Below are positions 52,901-62,079 of a stretch of DNA of 64,000 nt, in pieces (within the stretch, counting starts at the first letter, position 1; the number at the start of each line of letters is the position of its first letter). The translations under genes and the position numbers were made by a program. Under the pieces are notes generated by a model. That model saw only the letters and a list, made by a program, of their open reading frames with translations. It searched no databases and was not told the DNA's origin. The DNA is from Acorus gramineus (lineage: Eukaryota; Streptophyta; Magnoliopsida; Acorales; Acoraceae), in assembly GCA_030737835.1 (NCBI GenBank), contig CM060847.1, forward strand, positions 21,292,433 to 21,356,432, in the 5' to 3' direction.

Positions 52901-55900
52901 ACCAGAGCTGAAAATTTTTGGGTAAAAATCACTGAATGAGGGACATAATCAGTACTTATTTAAAGTCCAACCAAATGAGCTTAAAGCAGATTTTAAGCTT
53001 TAAGTCGGAAAAGCACGGATTATAAGTGCAACCAAACAGGGGCTAAGGTTTTGAACTGTTCAGTGACTTTTTACCCTGATCATTGTATTTTTCGGAACCT
53101 GAGTACATGGAGGATTTTTGGCAAAGGGTATGAGAGAGATGCTCTTTACGTCTTCGGAGAACCACCCACCACGGCCCATTCTTCCATTTTGCCCACCGAT
53201 TATTCGTATAGTTTTTCTCTACAATCTCTAGATTTATGGCATGCTCGTTTAGGGCATGTCAATTTCCAGCATCTATGTTCTTTATTTCCTACTTTTCGCT
53301 CTTCATGTAAGACATAAATTTCAATGTGCTGTGTGTGAGCTTTCTAAATATACACGTACTACTTATATTTCTCGCATGAATAAAGCTTCTGGGTTATTTG
53401 ATTTGATTCATTCTGATGTGTGTGGTCCCTCTCCTGTTACTGCTTTTGGTGGTCATAGATATTACTTGACATTCATTGATGATTTTTCTAGATATACTTG
53501 GGTTTATCTTCTTAATTCTCGGTCTGAGGTATCCTCTCAGTGTGTTAATTTTTTACGCATGATTAAAACACAGTTTAACATTACTGTCAAGAGTATCAGG
53601 TCTGATAATGGGGGGGAGTATGTTTCGGATTCTTTTCGGTCTCATCTGCATGAGTTGGGAATTCTTCAACAGTTGACTTGTCCATATACACTTGAGCAGA
53701 ATGGGGTGGCGGAACGCAGGAATCGTCATCTCATGAATGTGGTTCGTTGTCTCCTTCGAGGAATGAATGTTCCAAAGTCCGATTGGAGTATGACAGTCCT
53801 CAGTGCGGCCTTTTTGATTAATCGGACTCCCAGTCATACTTTAGGAGATCAAGTTCCTTTTCATGTTTTGTATCCTGATTGTACTCTTTTCCCCATCCCT
53901 CTTCGAGTCTTCAGGTGTACTTGTTTTGTTCAGGATAGGGGACCCTCATGCACCAAGCTTGATGATAAGTCTATACGTTGTGTTTTCCTTGGTTATTCCA
54001 CCATGTCCAAAGGATATAGATGCTATGATCCTATTTCTCGGAGATTTTTTCATTCCTTTGATGTTACATTTTTTGAAGATGTGCCATATTTTTCTGACAC
54101 GGTTCTGTAACATTCGTCTTCACCAGTTTGACCGACTTCATTTTTTCCGTCATTGCCTTTGCCATAGCCACAGTCGCCACCACCACAGTCGTCACCACTA
54201 CCATTGTCACCATCACCGTCTCCTCTTATTGTATACACTCGTAGACCTCGGCCACCTCTCTCTCCTACTCACTTGTCAACATCCTCCTCGGACTCAGGTA
54301 TACATTCTTCCTTGATCACCCCATATTCTGTTCCTGATTTGCCTACATCTGACTATGATGTGCCTATTGCTCTTCGCAAAGGTCGTCGGAGTTGTGTCAC
54401 TGCTCATCTTCTTGCTCAGTTTGTTTCTTATCAGGGGCTTTTCGATTCCTACAGAGCTTACCTGGCTGCTACATCGTCTATCCGTATTCCTCGTACTGTT
54501 ACTGAGGCATTACAAGATTCTCTATGGACCGCCGCTATTACCGCTGAGATGGATGCCTTGCAAAAAAATCATACGTGGGAGTTAGTTGATCTTCCCCTAG
54601 GGGAGAGGACTGTTGGCTGTCGATGGGTTTTCATAGTAAAATACAAGGTTGATGGGGCTGTTGAGCGGTATAAGGCACGCCTTGTTGCGAAAGGCTTTAC
54701 TCAGACTCCAGGGAAGGATTTTCATGCTACATTTGCTTCTGTTGCCAAGTTGACTACTGTTTGGCTTTTTGTCTCTCTTGCTACTTGCCACAACTTGACT
54801 CTTCATGAGATGGATGTGAAGAATGCTTTTCTTCATGGCGACTTGCCGAGAAAATTTATATGGATCCTCTGCTTGGTTTTCGTCTTCAGGGGGAGTATTC
54901 CGGGAAGGTGCGTCTTCTTCTCAAATCTCTGTATGGATTGAAGCAGTCACCAAGAGCATGGTTTCAGAGATTCAGTGTAATCATTCTCTCTCTTGGATTT
55001 ACTCGTTGTCATGCTGATCATACTTGCTTCATTTGTCGAAGAAATGGACGGTGCACCATTGTTCTAGTTTACGTGGATGATATCATTATCACAGGAGATG
55101 ATGCTGATTACATTGTGATTAATTGATGGGGACATCAAGTCAATAGATGCATTTAAAGGTTATCAGAGGAGGAAGGGCAAGAGATCTAATCTTATTCCTC
55201 TGTGGATAGAGATTAGTTAGGTTTTTTATTTTATTTTGAATAAGAATTGTAGGATTTTATGTGGACCATTGATTTTTAGGATGATCAATGGCCTAAATTA
55301 AATCATTTAATTTGCTTGTTATTTAATTTAAGTTATTGTAGGATTCAATCTAGACCATAGATCTTTAGAATGATCAGTGGACTAGATTAAATCACTTTCT
55401 CATTAAATAAAGTTGGAATCTCTACGGAGAGACAGATTGAGAATGAATGAAAAGTTTCTTTTTGAGAGATCCTGCGATCGGATTTTTGTGAGGGTGTGAA
55501 ACTCTAATTTTCTTGGGTGTGAAGCCCTAGGGTGTGAAACCCTAACAAGAACTTGGGTGTGATGCCCTAGAATCTATTTTTTTAATTTTATTTTCTCAAA
55601 CTACATATCCCAACCCTAACCCTAATCTTAATCATCATCACATACCCCTCCATCGTATCCTGTCCTGCATCAATTTTGGTATTCGAGCCAAGGTTCCTAG
55701 GGTGTGAAACCCTAGATCTAAGCCTTCAACAGCCCCTGCTGCTGCTGCCTGGACCTCCAACAGCCCCTGCTGCTGCTGCCTGGGCCTCCATCAACCCTGC
55801 TGCTGCTGCCTGGACTTCCAACAGCCCTGCTGCTGCTGCCAGGACCTCCAACAGCCCCTGTTACTGCTGCCCTGGACCTCCAACAGCCCCCGTTTTGCTG

Positions 55901-58900
55901 CCCTTGTTGCTGCCGTGTTGCTGACGTGCTGCCCTTGTGTTGCTGCCATCAATATTCTTCTCGTGTTGCTGCCCTATTGTTGCTGTGTGAGTCCCTCCCT
56001 TGCATCCAAATCGGCAATACCATCGAGAGTAAAGAAGAAGAAGAAAAAAAAAATGGTTGATTCTATGTTCGTTCTGAAAACCCTAATTTGCTTTCCTAAT
56101 GGGAAAGGTGCTTCCTTGATTATCGATGAAAGTCTCGAGAAGAATATGATTTCTCAAGCAGTTGTGGCTATGTTATCTAAGACTGGGGAAATTATCGTAG
56201 AAAATCAAGCTGCTTTTGTTAAATGGTCTATGAAACCTTCGTATTTTGATGGAGAGTGGTGTGACATGTTTTCATCATCCAAACGTTCTATTACATTGGG
56301 TCAACCATGGATAAAAGCTTGGAAATGTATATTTGATTATGAAGGGAGATCATGCACCATACGCCCGCTTTGTATACAGAAGAAAATTATCCTTAAAGGA
56401 TTACCAGATGCAAGATCATCAACGTCAACAAAAGATGCACCTCCAAAGAGACAACATAAAAATGAAATTCAAGAGAAGGTTGATGTTTCATTTGTGGAAG
56501 ATCTGATACCTATTTCACAACAACTGTCTCCTATGCCTGTTTCACAACAACCGCCTCCAATGCCTGTTTTACAACAACCACCAACTTGCAAGGAAATTGC
56601 TATAGAGATCGGCGATCCAAAAGAAATTTATACGGTGATAGAGCAACTGAAGATTTCTCTGACAAATATTTGTGAAAGGCCGCAATTAAAGATTTTACTT
56701 TTCCATTAGGATCCTTTCAGATACATGCAACAAGAACCTCATGACCTTCGAGTTATATCATTCTCTAAAACTGGAGGACAAGTTTTCTCAAACAAGGGGA
56801 GAATTGATGGGGACATCAAGTCAATAGATGCATTTAAAGGTTATCAAAGGAGGAAGGGCAAGAGATCTAATCTTATTCCTCTGTGGATAGAGATTAGTTA
56901 GGTTTTTTATTTGATTTTGAATGAGAATTGTAGGATTTTATGTGGACCATTGATTTTTAGGATGATCAATGTCCTAGTGTAAATCATTTAATTTGTTTGT
57001 TATTTAATTTAAGTTATTGTAGGATTCAATCTAGACCATAGATCTTTAGAATGATCAGTGGACTAGATTAAATCACTTTCTTATTAAATAAAGTTGTAAT
57101 CTCTACGGAGAGACAGATTGAGAATGAATGAAAAGTTTCTTTTTGAGAGATCCTGCGATGGGATTTTTGTGAGGGTGTGAAACCCTAATTTTCTTGGGTG
57201 TGAAGCCCTAGGGTGTGAAACCCTAACAAGAACTTCTTGGGTGTGATGCCCTAGAATTTATTTTTTTAATTTTATTTTCTCAAACTACATATCCCAACCC
57301 TAACCCTAACCCTAATCATCATCACATACCCCTCCATCGTATCTTGTCCTGCATCACATTGTCAGAGTGAAGACTGAGCTTGGACATGCATTTGATGTGA
57401 ATGATTTAGGTCCTCTGCGGTATTTTTTGGGGATTGAGATTGCTCGCTCATGCCATGGTATTTTGCTCTCCCAGCGAAAATACACTCTTGACCTTCTTGA
57501 GGACACCTGTATGCTTGGATGTCGCCTTGCCACTTCTCCTATGGACCCAAACCATCGCCTTCATGTTGAATCAGGCGACTTTCTACCAGATCCTTCTTTG
57601 TACCAGCGTCTAGTGAGTCGTTTGATCTACCTGACGAATACTAGACCTGATTTGACTTTTGCTGTCTGCGTGGTGAGTCAATTCATGCATGCCCCACGGA
57701 CTTCTCACCTAGATGTTGTTTATAGGATTCTTTGATACTTGAAGTCATGCCCAGGTCTTGGCTTATTCTATGCTACTAGTGCTCAGCCTATCATTTCTTG
57801 CTACACTGATGTAGATTATGCTGGTTCACTCATTGATCGTCGATCCACTTCTGGTTTCTGTACTTTCCATGGGGACAACCTTATTTCCTGGAAAAGTATG
57901 AAACAAAGTGTTGTCTCTCGTTCTTCCACTGAGGCAAAATATTGTGCCATGGCCCAAGGCACATGTGAGATCATTTGGCTGCGCTCTCTTTTGACAGAGT
58001 TGGGATTCCCTGTAGCTGGTTCATCTACTTTGTTTTTTGATAATCGATCTGCCATTATGCTTGCCTTGGACTCAGTTCGTCATGAGTGGGCCAAACACAT
58101 TGAGGTTGATGTTCACTTTCTTCGAGAGAAAGTACAGTCGGGCGTCATTGACACAGTTTTTGTCTCTTCCAATGAGCAGCTTGTTGATATGTTCACCAAG
58201 TTTGTTGGTCCCTCTGTTCTTCGTTCTAGCTTGACCAAGTTGGGCTTAATTGATATCTTCGCTCTAATTTGAGGGGGGGGACTGGAGTCATTATATAGGC
58301 CTGTTGTTGGGCCTATTCCTGGAGGCCTAGGGGTTGGGGGGCAACGCCCCCCATGGGCCACAACAACAGGCCAATGTTGGCAATCGCTGATTGGGCACAC
58401 AAGGGTTCGGGGGCAGCGCCTCTGACTCGAATTTTTTGTCATGGGTATTTTGGTCATTTTCTGTTTTTAGGGTTTGTACATCTTGTAACTATATAAAGGA
58501 CCTTTTGACATCCATTACTCAATACAATATTATTCCATTTATTTCTTCTGTTTTCATCATCCAATTGCATCTTCTTGAAGAAATACTTGGACTTCCATTT
58601 TTGTGCATATCGATCTATCGCATTGGCAATCACCCAGAGTCCTCTTGTATATGCAAGGGTGCTATAGAAGAGAGACTGGATTTACTTTTAACCGTTGACA
58701 TATTTTTTTGCACAGAGTCCTAGGTTCAAGTATTTGGGGCAATCACTCTGTATAGTCCCAAAAGGTTAGGTTGTAATAGTGTATCTTGTCTTTCCCCTGT
58801 TAGCATGTTGTGTCATGTGTGGCCAATTATGGGGTGGTGGACTGTGCTATAGCACATTTTTACAAACCAATACATATTTTAAAAATTTGAGCCCACTTAG

Positions 58901-61100
58901 TGTGAAGAAGGACAATATCTTATTGTGAAACCTAGAGTGTTATAATTGGTATTAGTCTTATGCTATGCGGTGGGTCGGTATTGATCCCACATGAAGGCAT
59001 ATAGCCCATTAAGGGGGATGGATATCATGTATGACCCACTATGGGTGTGGTGGGCTGAGCTGGGTATGATCCTATTAGACCCATGTCGAGTGGGGTGAGT
59101 GAGAATTTCCACCATGGTTTAGTCCCACGTCGTCTAACAGGGGAGGATAATCTATGCTTATATGTTGGCACAATCCTTACACACCATCGTTTTTTAAAGC
59201 TGTGAAAGCACTAAGGGAAAAATGGATACTATCTTGTTGTATAAGCTGGGGCGTTACAAATGTGGGATCACTTATTTATCGCTTTACATATGTCTAGAAC
59301 TATAAACTTCTGATCCCAAATAAAGTTGTATTTCACCTTTTTTAGAATTTTGTGAGTTCTTTTAAAGCGTGTTCTTCTATCGGTCTTAGTGAAAATAGAA
59401 ATACAAGATCTCCATGAATTTCTGGAAGTATTTGACATTTTAGAATGATATGTGCATGTTGAACTCATTGGCAGGATCCACATGCAAAAAACATAATTCT
59501 GAACCCAGGATTGGCTTTTGGAACTGGGGATCACCCAACCACAAAATTGTGTTTGTTGTTGTTGAACGAGTCTATAAAAGGAGGAGAATGTATTTTGGAT
59601 TATGGCACTGGGTCCGGAATTCTTGGAATTGCAGCATTGAAGGTACAAACATCTTTAGTTGGACATTTCTGACAAGTTATTTTTGATTGTTTGATCCCAA
59701 ATAATTCTTTTCCAAAAATGTGGTAAAGTTAGTGGATGCCCTGTTGAAGATTTACTAAATGTAAAATTTTGTACTTCTGTTCTCACCAAAATCATTTGTT
59801 TAGTTTGGGTTGTATATTGTGAATTTGTAAGTTACAAAAACAAGTCTGCTAAAGAAATAACTGAGAATGGAGTAAAGAACTGACACCCAACTCCTACTTT
59901 ACACTTTTCTCACATATTGTTTCATTAGAAGCATTCCTTAAGCAACTTCCCGTGCCAGCCCATGTATTAAACAAGCAACCTGACTCTGTTCCAAAAACAT
60001 GCACTATAAGAAAATTTAGTTATTTTCTTTAGCTTGTTATAAACAACCTTTAAAGTCAATATTATGGATTCCTAAATGACATTGCATACTGTAGCTATTA
60101 TACAAATGTGGAACATTTAATTTTGTTAAACCTGTCTCTTATATCAGACTCTGGAACTTAACAAATATCTGCTTATCATTGTTTATCAGTTAGGTGCTGC
60201 TTTTTCTGTTGGAGTAGATATTGACCCTCAGGCGATAACTTCTGCACATCAAAACATTGTTTTGAATAAGATAGAACCAGACAAAATGCGGTTATACTTG
60301 GTTTCCCATCAGGGTGCTCCAATTTCCCCAGATGAAGGTACATGCAATGATAAAGAAGAGCCAAGTTCATGTAGCTCGGGGCTGAATATTAGGAGGGGTA
60401 AATTTGATATTGTTATAGCAAATATACTCTTGAATCCATTGGTGGAGTTGGCAAAAGATATTGTTGCCTATGCGAAACCGGGAGCAATCATTGGTCTGTC
60501 GGGAATTATAACTGACCAGGTAATTTTCCCAGTGCTGCACCATACAAGTGCATACGTGGATATCTATATCGTAAAGGTTTTCAGTGGATAAAATTTAGGG
60601 TCATTTGCATGAATACCCCTAAAAACCATATTTTGTTGGAATACCCCCATTGAAGCTCTATTTCCACAAAGACCCATGCATAAATTTAAAACATATATAT
60701 TTGTTATGACTGAAGGGCATTCGTGCACAACTTGAACCCTTTTTGATGGGTGTTGCTAGAATAGGGTTCCAATTGGAGTATTTTGACCAAATGGGGTTGT
60801 TTTAAGGGTATTTATGCAAATACCCTAAAATGGCTTTCATTTTTTATTGTTACTTTTTTTTTAAATGGCATATGTGAAATCTCTCCATTTTGTGTTTTTT
60901 TTTTTGTTGTGTGCATGTGTGATTTGCATACATGTGAATTCTATGTGGTTGTCCATAGATACTAATCATCTTGTGTCTCTTGTTTATGTGTGTAGGTTCT
61001 TCAAGTAGAGAAGCATTATTTACAATTCTTGGATGGAATTCGAGTGTCGGAAATGGATGGCTGGGTTTGTCTCAGTGGTACCAGAAAGATTAATATATGA
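34982..61100 (+). CDS. PrmA-like ribosomal protein L11 methyltransferase, 7 exons over 26 kb
   Basis: A SAM-dependent methyltransferase of the bacterial PrmA family, which methylates ribosomal protein L11; the plant form resembles Arabidopsis At5g53920. Exons: 34982-35239, 35981-36064, 36672-36812, 41140-41205, 59475-59642, 60190-60519 and 60996-61100 (TGA). All joins are phase 0 with GT-AG borders, giving 383 aa. The first 75 residues are rich in Ser, Arg, Pro and Thr with few acids, like an organelle transit peptide. Visible family parts: [14 protein letters not shown], then [14 protein letters not shown] (193-206), the SAM motif DYGTGSG (225-231), VDIDPQA, and ANILLNP (316-322). The C terminus has [12 protein letters not shown]. 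No in-frame stop was seen in any exon, so the gene looks intact. Introns 3 (4.3 kb) and 4 (18.3 kb) are swollen by mobile elements; intron 6 holds a MITE. Confidence 0.92.
37378..38450 (+). mobile_element. LTR-retroelement fragment in intron 3
   Basis: A coding-end-like stretch (TTCGAAGACGAGCGGGGGAG) followed by a purine tract (37400-37421) precedes an LTR-like segment with TATAAATA at 38207-38214. This order (polyprotein end, polypurine tract, LTR with TATA) fits the 3' end of a Ty3/gypsy-type element. The second LTR and pol were not found, and the 3' border is unclear. Confidence 0.35.
38461..38533 (-). pseudogene. Plastid-type trnF-GAA-like sequence
   Basis: Minus strand reads GGGATAGCTAGTTGGTAGAG, then an anticodon loop ATGAAAA (GAA) and GTTCAAATCTGGTTCC, very close to plastid tRNA-Phe. 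Differences: one base lost in the D arm, one extra A before the T arm, and a mismatched acceptor start. These make it a decayed copy transferred from an organelle. It lies in intron 3 of the PrmA-like gene. Confidence 0.7.
39620..40345 (-). mobile_element. LINE endonuclease-domain fragment in intron 3
   Basis: Minus-strand frames read as the AP-type endonuclease at the start of LINE ORF2: [41 protein letters not shown], then [13 protein letters not shown] and LCSDHSPLL. Frames shift at least twice, and the usual Trp before NVRGL is a TAG. Reverse transcriptase is absent here. Confidence 0.8.
40490..40860. repeat. TTCGAA-rich repeat with inverted parts
   Basis: Two 42-bp copies (40565-40606 and 40607-40648) of a unit with GAAGTTCAGTTCGAA are followed by a third, diverged copy at about 40730-40772. 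Between them are inverted TTTGAATTGCCATTCAAA-type phrases. The end carries GTGCGACCGCAT and its inverse ATGCGGTCCGCAC. Confidence 0.65.
42633..47603 (-). mobile_element. Ty1/copia retrotransposon A (intron 4, minus strand)
   Basis: The 4971-bp element is flanked by TGTAA at 42628-42632 and 47604-47608. 5' LTR 47323-47603 (281 bp) and 3' LTR 42633-42856 (224 bp) share AGAAGAAATAAATGG at the plus-strand left edge and CCAATAACTCCAATA at the right. Directly inside the 5' LTR is the primer site TGGTATCAGAGCC (complement of 47310-47322), complementary to initiator Met-tRNA. A purine tract GAGGGAGAG (complement of 42857-42865) precedes the 3' LTR. Both LTRs contain a long G run. The 5' LTR keeps about 60 bp that the 3' LTR lacks. 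Confidence 0.92.
42864..47210 (-). pseudogene. Copia A gag-pol, frameshifted
   Basis: Gag begins at the ATG 47210-47208 and ends in a CX2CX4HX4C zinc knuckle ([14 protein letters not shown]). Next come the protease motif DSGATEHM, the integrase His-Cys region ([20 protein letters not shown]) and core (DVWGP, DNGGEY, AERKNRH), then reverse transcriptase ([21 protein letters not shown]) and RNase H ([20 protein letters not shown]). This order (integrase before reverse transcriptase) defines Ty1/copia. The frame shifts near 45010 and 44275, and a TAA at 42957-42959 replaces the Gln codon of the sister copy. It could not make a full polyprotein. Confidence 0.9.
50186..52600 (-). pseudogene. Possible captured gene fragments in the PIF/Harbinger element
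   Basis: On the minus strand an exon-like block near 52590-52460 (GC-rich, ending in a GT donor near 52460) is followed far downstream by a block with a CAG acceptor near 50409. That block reads [14 protein letters not shown], a basic stretch and a hydrophobic segment ([19 protein letters not shown]), ending at 50186. 'CFMWVDE' plus a C-terminal membrane segment recalls small plant GRF-zinc-finger proteins, but the zinc ligands are not all visible. Gene capture is an inference. Confidence 0.25.
52270..52395. repeat. Tandem repeat, about 35-42 bp
   Basis: Three to four copies of a unit with CCTAAGATCAACCCTAACC followed by TTGTTCATCTAC lie within the PIF/Harbinger element. Confidence 0.7.
55728..55895 (+). 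repeat. CAACAGCCCCTGCTGCTGC minisatellite
   Basis: About five copies of a 30-33-bp unit (CCTGCTGCTGCTGCC, TGGACCTCCAACAG) lie in the leader of the small LTR element, just before its protease-like frame. Confidence 0.8.
56053..56709 (+). pseudogene. Degenerate retroelement aspartic-protease-like ORF
   Basis: From the ATG at 56053 a frame of about 218 aa is the only coding region of the small LTR element. Its middle ([21 protein letters not shown], then [13 protein letters not shown]) matches the flap and C-terminal half of Ty3/gypsy-type retropepsins, where one usually sees 'WCDV..LLGRPW..D'. The catalytic Asp-Ser/Thr-Gly is replaced by IIDESLEKN, so activity is unlikely. A Q/P-rich repeat ([13 protein letters not shown]) follows. 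An upstream extension of the frame to 55915 is low-complexity and not included. No Gag zinc knuckle is present. Confidence 0.6.
58860..59260 (+). other. Repeat-like segment with a USE/TATA-like pair
   Basis: Two related phrases, ACAATATCTTATTGTGAAACC (near 58912) and a TACTATCTTGTTGTATAAGC type (near 59227), bracket a segment. The segment contains GTCCCACGTCG (59122-59132) and TTATAT (59158-59163), about 25 bp apart. This is the layout of plant snRNA-type promoters, but a T6 run follows soon after and no known RNA is seen. Probably part of an unclassified repeat in intron 4. Confidence 0.3.
60595..60829. mobile_element. Foldback MITE in intron 6 of the PrmA-like gene
   Basis: Ends TTTAGGGTCATTTGCATGAA and the complement of TTTAGGGTATTTGCATAAAT are inverted, with CCCATTGAAGCTCTATT paired only loosely in the middle. 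About 235 bp, no frame, between exons 6 and 7 and clear of the splice sites. Confidence 0.7.
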
Positions 61101-61407
61101 AATGCATTGATCCAAAGGAATGGTGTTCACCATTGGCGAACATTGACAGGAGAATGGCTTTGTTGGAAGAAATCAACTGCTGATGTTGACCAGTAGCTTC
61201 ATGGTATTTTGGTATCTCCTCACTCTAATCAAATCATTCTGAAAAAAATTGCTGTTTGTGAAGTGCTCAGGGTACACAAAGTAGCATATTGTGTCACAAT
61301 TTTTCTTACATTGTGATTGCTTATGTCCTCCATTGTTTCTTCTCCAATATCTTTGTTTGACTTATGAATTTTACAGAAGTTTTTAAAACAGACAAGGCAA
61401 GTAAGTA

Positions 61408-61705
61408 GGCCTAGTTTTGCAAGGAGTCAGTGATGGGATAAATGGATAATTTGGGTGGATAAGTGTGGAGGAAAACTTAACTTGTTTGTTATAAAAGAAA
61501 ATTGGGATAAAGTGTGGACATTGTTCCTGATTTTGAATAAAAAATGGAGATATTTTGTTATGTCTGAAGGATAGAATAACATTTGTTCTCACTTTTTATC
61601 TTGATTTCGACAAATGTGAATAAGAACAAAATTAATAGATTTTTTTTTATCCACTAGAATCAGAATAGCTTATCTTCAAAATCTTATCCCTTTGCCAAAC
61701 TAGCC
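61408..61705. mobile_element. MITE downstream of the PrmA-like gene
   Basis: GGCCTAGTTTTGCAA at the left pairs with the complement of the right end, GGGCTAGTTTGGCAA; similarity continues into the GGGATAA phrases. About 300 bp with an AT-rich centre and no frame. Target duplication not clear. Confidence 0.6.
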
Positions 61706-62079
61706 CGAGTTCAAGGTTGGGCATCATTTTTTAGAAAAGTAGATAAACCACATCTCACTTGCATATTCTGAACTCCCCGTATAGTCAAGAAGTATTGTAC
61801 ATTATTGTCTTACAGAAAAATATTATCAGAATCTGAATGATTGTGTAGTCAAAGAAGTAATCTACTTCTGGTAAAATACATTGGCACCACTGATGCATGT
61901 GCTAATAAAATTTGACTGCTGAGATGATCAGCCCAAATTTCAATTACTTGTTGTATTTGTAGGAAATAAAGGCCACAGGACATTGTATAAACTAGCTTTC
62001 TTTATCAAGGAAGCTCAAATTCACGATCAAAGCTTCTTTTGCACAAACTTTTAAGAGCAAACCATGCTGATATTTTTCA

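Larger units (their letters stand above)
49462..53043. mobile_element. PIF/Harbinger-type non-autonomous element inside copia B
   Basis: Ends GGGGTTGTTTGGTT and AACCAAACAGGGGC are inverted, and TAA flanks both sides (49459-49461, 53044-53046). Removing the element restores the copia codon series around SQLTK and LNCSVTF, so the borders are exact. The 3582-bp body has no transposase frame. It carries a repeat at 52270-52395 and possible captured gene pieces on the minus strand. Confidence 0.85.
55116..57356 (+). mobile_element. Small non-autonomous LTR element inside copia B
   Basis: CATTG flanks it at 55111-55115 and 57357-57361. 5' LTR 55116-55672 and 3' LTR about 56805-57356 (about 555 bp each) are highly alike, begin with a TGATGGGG region and end TGCATCA. 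A primer-site-like TGGTATTCGAGCC follows the 5' LTR, and CAAGGGGAGAA precedes the 3' LTR. The internal region is only about 1.1 kb and has no reverse transcriptase or integrase. Joining the flanks restores the copia sequence GATTACATTGTCAGAG. Confidence 0.88.
48110..58272 (+). pseudogene. Copia B gag-pol, interrupted and decayed
   Basis: Pieces 48110-49461, 53047-55115 and 57362-58272 together match the polyprotein of element A from Gag to the end of RNase H. Damage: TGA near 48258 in Gag, the first insertion between protease and integrase, one-base deletions near 53316 and 54845, stops near 54110 and 54130-54170, the second insertion just after [11 protein letters not shown], and TGA near 57734. 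Where copy A has TAA near its end, this copy keeps [12 protein letters not shown]. Confidence 0.9.
47732..58549 (+). mobile_element. Ty1/copia retrotransposon B (intron 4, plus strand), split by two insertions
   Basis: Same family as element A, in the opposite orientation. GTTTT flanks it at 47727-47731 and 58550-58554. 5' LTR 47732-47995, primer site TGGTATTAGAGCC next to it, G-rich tract 58271-58280, and 3' LTR about 58280-58549. The 10.8 kb consist of about 5 kb of copia plus a 3.6-kb PIF/Harbinger-type element (49462-53043) and a 2.2-kb LTR element (55116-57356). Confidence 0.9.

Noticed and set aside
59450-59686. 78-aa plus-strand frame
   Set aside because: Out-of-frame reading of exon 5 of the PrmA-like gene; the frame starting at 59475 carries the methyltransferase motifs.
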